Source: Paraprevotella stercoravium
GTDB taxonomy: Bacteria > Bacteroidota > Bacteroidia > Bacteroidales > Bacteroidaceae
DNA: 10,281 nucleotides
Assembly: GCA_018883665.1 (NCBI GenBank)
Contig: JAHLFU010000120.1
Span: 1-10,281 of the forward strand
Direction: 5' to 3'
The first letter of the stretch is position 1. The number at the start of each line of letters is the position of its first letter. The notes under the pieces are model-generated. The model saw only the letters and a program-made list of their open reading frames with translations, was not told the origin of the DNA and did not search any database. Of this stretch, positions 1-5,833 are shown piece after piece. Made by a program: the position numbers and the translations under genes.

Positions 1-10
1 GCAACCGGTG

Positions 11-50
11 TTTCCTCTTTTGCCCCTGCTTTCCTATCTTTGCAAAGATA
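11..50 (+). promoter_or_regulatory. yaaA promoter with palindromic -7 region
   Basis: A Bacteroidetes-type -7 element TATCTTTG (35-42) lies 20 nt after a degenerate -33 element TTTC (11-14), predicting transcription from about position 46 and a leader of about 55 nt before yaaA. The -7 element is the left half of a perfect 16-bp palindrome, TATCTTTGCAAAGATA (35-50). The minus strand therefore reads the same -7 element, with a matching TTTC 20 nt away (71-74). Whether the palindrome is a regulator site or a symmetric promoter cannot be told from sequence. Confidence 0.6.
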
Positions 51-100
51 ATTCTTTATCACTGCAAACAGAAACCTGAAATTAAAAACAAAAACCGATT

Positions 101-868
101 ATGCTCACATTTATTTCCTGCGCCAAGACCATGACCGCCCGCACCAAAACGGCCGTTCCTTTCACTACCGAACCGCTCTTTCCCGAAGAGGTACAGCGGC
201 AAGTGACCCGCATGGCGGCACTCGATACGGCGGAAATGGGACGCCTGCTGCACATCAATCCCAAACTGGCCGCGCAGAACTGTCTGCGCTATCACGATTT
301 CTATTCCGAAACCAACCGTCCGCTTCCGGCCCTGCTCTCATACACGGGAATGGTCTTCAAGCGCATTGCTCCTCAGGACTTCACTGCCGATGATTTTTCC
401 TTTGCCCAGGAACATCTGCGCATCACCTCTTTCCTCTACGGCCTGGTGCGCCCGCTCGACCTCATCCGCAACTATCGCCTTGAAGGCAGCGTTCCGGCCG
501 AAGAAGGAAGCCGCGAAACCATCTTCGAACACTGGCGCCCGCTGCTCACCGAAAACTTCATCCGCCAGATCCGCGAACAAGGCGGCATTCTGGTCAATCT
601 GGCCAGTGCCGAAATGAAAGACCTGTTTCACTGGAAGGAAGTGGAAAGCTCCGTGCGTGTCATCACTCCCGAGTTTTACACCCTGAAAAACGGTAAGCCG
701 ACCACCGTGGTGGTATATGCCAAAATGTGTCGTGGCGAAATGACCCGCTTCATCCTTCGTAACCGCATAGAAGATCCCGAACAGCTCAAGACTTTTACTT
801 GGGAAGGATTCACGTACCATCCCGAACTCAGCGAAGGCGACCGCCTGGTATTCTGCATGGAAGCCTAA
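101..868 (+). CDS. yaaA: YaaA / UPF0246 peroxide-stress protein
   Basis: A 255-residue cytoplasmic protein of the UPF0246 (DUF328) family, matching the E. coli YaaA length (258). The E. coli protein is OxyR-controlled and protects against hydrogen peroxide by lowering free intracellular iron; that role is family knowledge, not shown here. Recognisable blocks are the N-terminal MLTFISCAKTM (E. coli has ISPAKT, so Pro is replaced by Cys7), DFSFAQEHLRITSFLYGLVRPLDL at about 98-121 (written here only for recognition as its key F-Q-H-LR-YG-RPLDL pattern), LVNLASAEM at 164-172, and YAKMCRGEMTRFI at 206-218. The start at 101 aligns exactly with the family N-terminus. It has its own promoter upstream. 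The next gene, tpx, also handles peroxide, which supports a shared stress role. No clear intrinsic terminator follows it before the tpx promoter. Confidence 0.95.
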   Translation: MLTFISCAKTMTARTKTAVPFTTEPLFPEEVQRQVTRMAALDTAEMGRLLHINPKLAAQNCLRYHDFYSETNRPLPALLSYTGMVFKRIAPQDFTADDFSFAQEHLRITSFLYGLVRPLDLIRNYRLEGSVPAEEGSRETIFEHWRPLLTENFIRQIREQGGILVNLASAEMKDLFHWKEVESSVRVITPEFYTLKNGKPTTVVVYAKMCRGEMTRFILRNRIEDPEQLKTFTWEGFTYHPELSEGDRLVFCMEA

Positions 869-921
869 ACAGACCCGTTTCCTTAAAAAAACAGAAATCA
901 ATAAAAGTAACGCTATAAAAG

Positions 922-953
922 TTGTATTAATTACAAATTAGAAACTATATTTG
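922..953 (+). promoter_or_regulatory. tpx promoter
   Basis: TATATTTG (946-953) fits the Bacteroidetes -7 consensus TAnnTTTG. A partial -33 element (TTGT at 922-925) lies 20 nt upstream. Transcription would start near 957, leaving a leader of about 27 A-rich nt before the ATG at 984. tpx can therefore be transcribed independently of yaaA. Confidence 0.65.
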
Positions 954-983
954 CACCTGAAACCAATTTAAATAAAAGAACTT

Positions 984-1550
984 ATGAAAAAATCGCGTTA
1001 CTTACTAGTGGCTCTCGCCTTTTTAGGATTCCATACCGCAACCCAGGCACAGGAAAAAGTCAACGCCCGTGGTCAGGAAGTCAGCACCAACGGCAATATG
1101 CCGGCAGTAGGTGTCGCTGCCCCCGACTTTACCGGAACGGATAAAGAACTGAAAGAAGTGTCGCTCTCCTCTTTCCGTGGAAAATATGTCATACTGAACA
1201 TCTTCCCCAGTCTGGACACCCCTACCTGTGCCATGTCAGTACGCCACTTCAACGAAGCGGCTTCGGCACTGGACAATACCGTGGTACTCTGCCTCTCCAA
1301 GGACCTGCCTTTTGCACAGGCACGTTTTTGTACGGTTGAAGGAATCAAGAATGTCATCCCGTTGTCGCTGTTCCGCAGTGAGTCGTTCGATCAGGCCTAT
1401 GGTCTGATTCTTACCGAAGGTCCGCTGAAGGATCTGGCCGCACGTGCGGTACTGGTTCTTGATCCAGAAGGCAAGATCGTATATCGCCAGTTGGTGAAAA
1501 ACATCTCTGATGAACCGGATTATGACCGTGCTCTGGAAAGCATCAAATAA
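984..1550 (+). CDS. tpx: Tpx-type 2-Cys peroxiredoxin with signal peptide
   Basis: A 188-residue atypical 2-Cys peroxiredoxin of the Tpx family, which reduces hydrogen peroxide and alkyl hydroperoxides, normally with thioredoxin as reductant. The peroxidatic motif PxxxTxxC is present as Pro75, Thr79 and Cys82 (FPSLDTPTC). The resolving Cys116 sits in the conserved block LPFAQARFC. A conserved Arg lies in GPLKDLAARAV (Arg154). An additional Cys103 (VVLCLS) corresponds to the third Cys of E. coli Tpx. Ahead of the normal Tpx start are about 22 extra residues with basic n-region MKKSR, hydrophobic core YLLVALAFLGF and a signal-peptidase-I-like site (TQA before QE, around residues 20-23). The enzyme is thus probably exported to the periplasm rather than cytosolic. 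It has its own promoter and a terminator just after its stop codon. The family call is secure; the location is inferred from the leader. Confidence 0.96.
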   Translation: MKKSRYLLVALAFLGFHTATQAQEKVNARGQEVSTNGNMPAVGVAAPDFTGTDKELKEVSLSSFRGKYVILNIFPSLDTPTCAMSVRHFNEAASALDNTVVLCLSKDLPFAQARFCTVEGIKNVIPLSLFRSESFDQAYGLILTEGPLKDLAARAVLVLDPEGKIVYRQLVKNISDEPDYDRALESIK

Positions 1551-1575
1551 TACGAACCAACATTCCTTATACTCT

Positions 1576-1633
1576 GCCCGCTCTCTGCGCCGCATTCTTT
1601 TTCAAGACGGCATGGAGGGCGGGCCTTCTTTTT
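1576..1633 (+). terminator. tpx intrinsic terminator
   Basis: A GC-rich hairpin begins 25 nt after the tpx stop. The outer arms, 1576-1586 (GCCCGCTCTCT) and 1614-1624 (GGAGGGCGGGC), form 11 pairs including G-T wobbles. An inner GCCG/CGGC pair (1589-1592 with 1608-1611) extends the stem. The tract TTCTTTTT follows the right arm (1626-1633). This is a standard Rho-independent terminator for tpx. Confidence 0.8.
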
Positions 1634-1670
1634 ATCTGCTGTTCCTTTTTCGCACGTTAATATAATCTTA

Positions 1671-1877
1671 TGGAACACCATCTCCTGCTGCCGTGAAAAG
1701 AACGGTATGCTGAAGATCTACATCAACGGCGTGCTCGACAAGTCTGTCTACAATGCCGACATTCTGAACGAGAACCTGTCTTTCGCACCGGTAACCATCG
1801 GTCAGAAAGGACTTACAGGAAGCATCAAGGATGTGGAATTGGAGAACAAGGCCCGCACCTTTGCCGAAGTAGACTAA
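1671..1877 (+). pseudogene. LamG-like (concanavalin-fold) C-terminal remnant
   Basis: In one frame, 1671-1877 reads like the end of a LamG / laminin-G-type domain of a Bacteroidales surface protein. It has a Trp start block (WNTISCCREKNG), the hallmark strand LKIYINGVLDKS, then FAPVTIGQKGL and GSIKDVELENKAR before a TAA stop. No N-terminal part, start codon context or promoter precedes it, because the tpx terminator ends only about 40 nt upstream. About two thirds of the expected ~150-200-residue domain, and all of any larger protein, is therefore missing. A 56-codon ORF from ATG 1707 exists but would be only half a beta-sandwich. Read as a truncated gene left by deletion or recombination; its own old terminator seems to survive at 1907-1954. 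Intact LamG proteins of this type often sit next to SusC/SusD genes, which are not in view. Confidence 0.6.
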
Positions 1878-1906
1878 TCCCCGAATCCCTTTTGGGCCCT
1901 AATATT

Positions 1907-1954
1907 AAATGGTTTTTAAAATGCTTTTAAAGGCGTTTTAAAAACCATTTTTTT
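1907..1954 (+). terminator. 15-bp perfect A/T-rich inverted repeat, probable terminator
   Basis: Left arm AAATGGTTTTTAAAA (1907-1921) and right arm TTTTAAAAACCATTT (1936-1950) are exact complements with a 14-nt loop, followed by four more T. Because the left arm starts with A and the right arm ends in T, it could terminate in both directions. It stands 29 nt after the stop of the LamG remnant and is most simply that gene's terminator. The rest of this gene-free stretch (1955-2060) shows only a 6-bp inverted repeat (1974-1979 with 1992-1997) and no coding signal. Confidence 0.6.
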
Positions 1955-2060
1955 ATCACTCTGTTTATCAGCAAAATCCCTTATAGAATCAGGATTTAAG
2001 TATAAAAGCTTATAAACCGTAGCCGTTATGTCAACAGATTCCGCACTTGTTTTATACTTA

Positions 2061-2092
2061 TTTTTCCAAATTAAAAAATATTTATACATTTG
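2061..2092 (+). promoter_or_regulatory. Promoter of the large secreted-protein gene
   Basis: TACATTTG (2085-2092) matches TAnnTTTG exactly. A T-rich partial -33 (TTTT, 2061-2064) lies 20 nt upstream. Predicted start of transcription is near 2096, which gives a leader of about 78 nt to the ATG at 2174. The element overlaps a TTG at 2090 that opens the longest reading frame, so that TTG cannot be the translation start of this transcript. Confidence 0.65.
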
Positions 2093-2147
2093 TCATCCAT
2101 AAGTGTCAACGATTATATTAACAGCTCTGGTATAATCAGAGATCAGT

Positions 2148-2177
2148 ATGAATACAGAGCCATACAAGAATTTATGA
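2148..2177 (+). other. Nine-codon leader ORF coupled to the large gene
   Basis: ATG at 2148 opens a nine-codon frame (MNTEPYKNL). Its TGA stop (2175-2177) overlaps the ATG of the large gene (2174-2176) as ATGA, the arrangement expected for translational coupling. The leader also holds two mutually exclusive pairings of one segment: 2125-2129 with 2137-2141, or 2124-2129 with 2155-2160. All of this is short enough to be chance, so confidence is low. Confidence 0.25.
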
Positions 2178-5100
2178 AACACCTTTTACTTTTCATTGTT
2201 ATCCTTTGCGGACTACCATTGTCTGCAAAGGATGTAGTGGTTCATCTGACAGATTCCAAGAATGCCCCGCTATCCTATCTGATGGTAAGTACGACAAACC
2301 AATCCCTGGATGAACTTAACACCTATTATTATGCAGACCGAGACGGCTACATTACTCTACCTTTAACCGAGCCGGGAGCGCCTGTCAGTCTGTATTTACG
2401 TCAATTAAGACGTCCCAAAAAACTTGGAAGCACTACATGGGATGGCATGGCAGACACCTTGGAGATAAAGGCGGCACAACCATACACAGCCATACTCCTA
2501 CCTTCTTCCGATCCTGATTTCATAAATCTCTTTCGATTAGAGGTAAATCAGTTAAATATTTACAATTCAATCTCCTTCTCAGCAGAGATTGGAAATATAT
2601 ATCGTAAATATGAATCTGATCCGTATAATTGTTATTATTCCAACGAACTGAAAGGCGTCGTAACTTATATATGGAATTGTACCCAAGATACACTTTCTCC
2701 TTCCATGGAGAACAATTCTTTGATAGATTGGGGCGACCAAACCTATAATCCGGAACCTATTGTTCGGGACACCATACGTAATCTGTTTGAGGTGAACATC
2801 ACAGATGAGCTTAGTTTTGTAAAACTAAGCCTGCTTGATTTTGACAAGAATCTGATTTCGAATTGGTCTATAAACCAAAATCCCGTGGGCACAACATACT
2901 ATCATGGCTTTCGCCATAATACCAACATGGAACTTGACATAAACATAGAAAACAGCCCCATTCAGTTTACCTACGATCTGCTGACAGACAATCAACCGAC
3001 CTTCGAAAGAGTTATTGATATAAAAGATTACTACAACCGATTAAAGATTATATTGCGCGACCGTGAAAACAATTTATTGAACGGATGGATCTGTAATGGA
3101 GATACGGCAACAAACAGCGCGTTAACGTTTTTCTCTCCCATAAACTTCAAGAATTACAATCTGAGTTTCTCCCAGGACCATTATCTGCCTTGGGAAAGAA
3201 ACTGTATTATCACAGGAAGCGACGAGGTATATGAATATGATTTGAAGGAATCATATCCTGTTACCTTAAAATTCATCGATTCCTATGGGATACCGATGGC
3301 TAATCAGACATTCACCGCATATACAGGAGAACATTCCAATGAAATTCATACAGATGCCACGGGAACATGCTCATTTAACCTGAATGAACCGGTATACCTG
3401 ATAGAAGATATTACTTATAATGACACATTATCCTCCAATAAAATAGTCATAGAATCTGTTTCGGGTAATTCTATTTACAAAGAGGTTATGATGCAACGTA
3501 ATCAAAATTCCCCACAAAATCAGTTCCATTTCAAATACAAGAGTGATTATACCGGTTCTGATTACAAGGGGCTGGCGGTAAATTGCGATATTACTCTCTA
3601 CGAAGAGCAACCGAATGGATTCATAAAACCCTTTACTACATTTCAGGGATACGAGGAGCCTCTTTATTCCCCGGAGTACTTTCTGAAAGACAGAAAGTAC
3701 TGGGTTGTTTTTCATAATCAGAGTGTCTACAAATACGGGGACTATTATAACACTGAATTTATTTCAGACAATATCGCCCCAAGAATGATTCCTTTGGACA
3801 TTTCACATATGGAAACAGTCGATGGCAAGAATTATGTTTACTTAAGCAACTTATTGGAAGACTACCGAATACTTTCAGTATCCCGTGACACCTCTACATT
3901 CGCCACATTTGAAATGGACCTGTCATTACCCGGCCCATTGGAACACGTTATATACAACAAATTCTATGGCCTTGATACAATATATGTTGCTCCAAATACC
4001 TATAAATTAAATGCCCTGAATCTGCTGACCAAGAATCTTGTAAAATATCCGGTAGACATTCCGGATCCTACTTTCACCGTACTGAAGGACATGATCCTGG
4101 ATTGTTCCGGTGTTGAGGCGGAAAAGGAAACAGCAGATCTGAATATCTGTATCAAAAATGAACTGGGAGAACCTATAAAAGGAATGGAGGCATACTATAA
4201 TACCACAATAATTGAACGGTCATCCTTGACAGCAGTAACCAATGAGGATGGAATGGTATCCTTCAAGAAGCAAAGACCAGGATCCGTTACCGTCTACTTT
4301 ATGGCTGATGGTACCGAAAACATGATTCCTTATACGGTTCATCTGAATCCGGGTGTCAACAATCATGAGTTTACTGTCCATGGATTATTCAACACAGAAA
4401 TTGAATTTACTGGAACCAATAGCAAGAGTATTCAACTTTTCAATATGGAAGGTCGAAGAATCATGACCCCGGAAGAAGTCATTTTCAAGGATTCCATTCA
4501 TTTCTCATATTACTACATGGACGACGAAACGAATACCCAATATTTGGGTACCGTTCATTCAGACCGCAAGGAAAAAATCACTTTAAACCTCGACGAAATA
4601 CCTTACAATAAAATTCTGGTTGATCTCTATTCCGTCGATGTATCAATAGAGGAATCTGATAAAAATATGTTTTTCATGAACGGAAGTAAATTGTGTCTGG
4701 CACCCGGAACCTATTATTTCGATGAGAGTCTGAAGGCGACAATCAATGAAGAAGACAACTTTAAGACCATGAGCGAGCTCTTTGAACAGAAGTTCAGAAA
4801 GATAAACTATCCGGATGACCGTTACTATTCTATCTATATCGATGGAAAATATTACGCCCAATACTGTGACCTGCCACCGGGAGTATATAACTATACGTTC
4901 TCTGAAGCAAATGTATCTGGAACACTGGAAATCAGGGAAGAGGAAAAGGAAATTGATGTGTACGCTCCTGAACTATATGATATTTATCTATATTATATCG
5001 ATCAGAATGGTAATCTTGTTTATGATAATAATATCCGCTATCATTTGGAAATCACTAATCTTGAGAATGGAAAAGTCGGTTCTCTTTGGAAGAAGGATCT

Positions 5101-5728
5101 CCATTTCACGTTCCCGAAAGGAACTTATCTGCTCTACCCGATATCCGATAAATTCCGTGCACACCCCATAAAGATTACGGTGGACGGCAGACAGAATACA
5201 TGGGCCATCCCTGTTGAAACCGGTTCTTATTTCAGTGCAACAATAAGAGTTACAGACAGTGACGGACAACCGATCCCGGGTGCCTCAGTTTCTTTGAACG
5301 GAGGAAACACTCTGTTTACTTCAGAATATGGTATGGTGCAACACGGTGGATTCCCTTGCACCATTGGCGAAGCCGAATTAACCGTATCCGCAGCCGGATT
5401 CGACACACGCATTGACAAGATTTCTTTAGAAGAACTGTATTTCTCAAGCTATTTTAATGTAGTTCTGGAAAAAACAAGCTCTATCGAAGACCAGACTGTT
5501 GAACAAGGAATGACAATTCATCTACAGTCCAATGGATTTACGGTAAACAGCAACCAGAATGAACTCATAAAATATGAGCTCTATGATCTGCAAGGACGGA
5601 AGGTTACCGAAGGCAAGACACTGCCAGCCAACCCAATCCGCTTGGGAGCACTGAACAGAGGTGTCTACATTATCCGTTGTACACAAGGAGCCAACCATGC
5701 AGCTGTAAAATTCGTCAACAACAACTGA
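2174..5728 (+). CDS. Large exported multi-module protein with T9SS type A sorting tail
   Basis: An 1184-residue protein of unknown function. Residues 1-18 form a signal peptide (MKHLLLFIVILCGLPLSA, cleavage before KD). There is no lipobox, since Leu precedes Cys12. The last ~75 residues resemble the T9SS type A sorting domain, with YELYDLQGRKVTEG (about 1135-1148) and RGVYIIR...VKFV (1162-1181). I infer export to the periplasm and possible surface delivery, provided the host has a T9SS. In between are cryptic beta-sandwich modules. Seven share a 'hydrophobic strand, D/N-x-x-G/N, then strand' start, near residues 21, 216, 290, 363, 655, 937 and 1022; the clearest, ATIRVTDSDGQPIPGASV, looks like a carboxypeptidase-regulatory/Ig-like domain. 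Turns of the type P-G-T-Y recur near 607, 844, 902 and 981. No catalytic motif was recognised. The ATG at 2174 was chosen because it begins the signal peptide and lies about 78 nt after the predicted transcript start; the frame stays open back to TTG 2090, inside the promoter. The gene is visibly more AT-rich than its neighbours, suggesting separate ancestry. An adhesin, binding or structural surface role is possible but unproven. Confidence 0.9.
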   Translation: MKHLLLFIVILCGLPLSAKDVVVHLTDSKNAPLSYLMVSTTNQSLDELNTYYYADRDGYITLPLTEPGAPVSLYLRQLRRPKKLGSTTWDGMADTLEIKAAQPYTAILLPSSDPDFINLFRLEVNQLNIYNSISFSAEIGNIYRKYESDPYNCYYSNELKGVVTYIWNCTQDTLSPSMENNSLIDWGDQTYNPEPIVRDTIRNLFEVNITDELSFVKLSLLDFDKNLISNWSINQNPVGTTYYHGFRHNTNMELDINIENSPIQFTYDLLTDNQPTFERVIDIKDYYNRLKIILRDRENNLLNGWICNGDTATNSALTFFSPINFKNYNLSFSQDHYLPWERNCIITGSDEVYEYDLKESYPVTLKFIDSYGIPMANQTFTAYTGEHSNEIHTDATGTCSFNLNEPVYLIEDITYNDTLSSNKIVIESVSGNSIYKEVMMQRNQNSPQNQFHFKYKSDYTGSDYKGLAVNCDITLYEEQPNGFIKPFTTFQGYEEPLYSPEYFLKDRKYWVVFHNQSVYKYGDYYNTEFISDNIAPRMIPLDISHMETVDGKNYVYLSNLLEDYRILSVSRDTSTFATFEMDLSLPGPLEHVIYNKFYGLDTIYVAPNTYKLNALNLLTKNLVKYPVDIPDPTFTVLKDMILDCSGVEAEKETADLNICIKNELGEPIKGMEAYYNTTIIERSSLTAVTNEDGMVSFKKQRPGSVTVYFMADGTENMIPYTVHLNPGVNNHEFTVHGLFNTEIEFTGTNSKSIQLFNMEGRRIMTPEEVIFKDSIHFSYYYMDDETNTQYLGTVHSDRKEKITLNLDEIPYNKILVDLYSVDVSIEESDKNMFFMNGSKLCLAPGTYYFDESLKATINEEDNFKTMSELFEQKFRKINYPDDRYYSIYIDGKYYAQYCDLPPGVYNYTFSEANVSGTLEIREEEKEIDVYAPELYDIYLYYIDQNGNLVYDNNIRYHLEITNLENGKVGSLWKKDLHFTFPKGTYLLYPISDKFRAHPIKITVDGRQNTWAIPVETGSYFSATIRVTDSDGQPIPGASVSLNGGNTLFTSEYGMVQHGGFPCTIGEAELTVSAAGFDTRIDKISLEELYFSSYFNVVLEKTSSIEDQTVEQGMTIHLQSNGFTVNSNQNELIKYELYDLQGRKVTEGKTLPANPIRLGALNRGVYIIRCTQGANHAAVKFVNNN

Positions 5729-5753
5729 ATTTGATTTTTGAATATACCCAGAA

Positions 5754-5800
5754 GAGTCCTGCTTTTATGCCATGCATAAAGGCGGGACTCATTTTATTAT
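5754..5800 (+). terminator. Strong 17-bp terminator after the large gene
   Basis: Arms 5754-5770 (GAGTCCTGCTTTTATGC) and 5774-5790 (GCATAAAGGCGGGACTC) pair along all 17 positions, with two G-T wobbles, across a 3-nt loop. ATTTTATTAT follows. It begins 25 nt after the stop codon and separates the secreted-protein gene from the biotin region. Confidence 0.85.
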
Positions 5801-5828
5801 GGAAATTCCCCTGAATTTTGTATCTTTG
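5797..5828 (+). promoter_or_regulatory. Promoter before the small ORF and biotin genes
   Basis: TATCTTTG (5821-5828) is an exact -7 element; the -33 region at about 5797-5802 (TTATGG) is weak. Transcription would start near 5832, only about 2 nt before the first ATG (5834) and 11 nt before a second in-frame ATG (5843). The mRNA would thus be leaderless or nearly so. Confidence 0.55.
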
Positions 5829-5833
5829 CCCTG

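Noticed and set aside
866..895. Terminator after yaaA
   Set aside because: Only a 4-bp AAAC/GTTT pairing followed by A-rich DNA; too weak to call.
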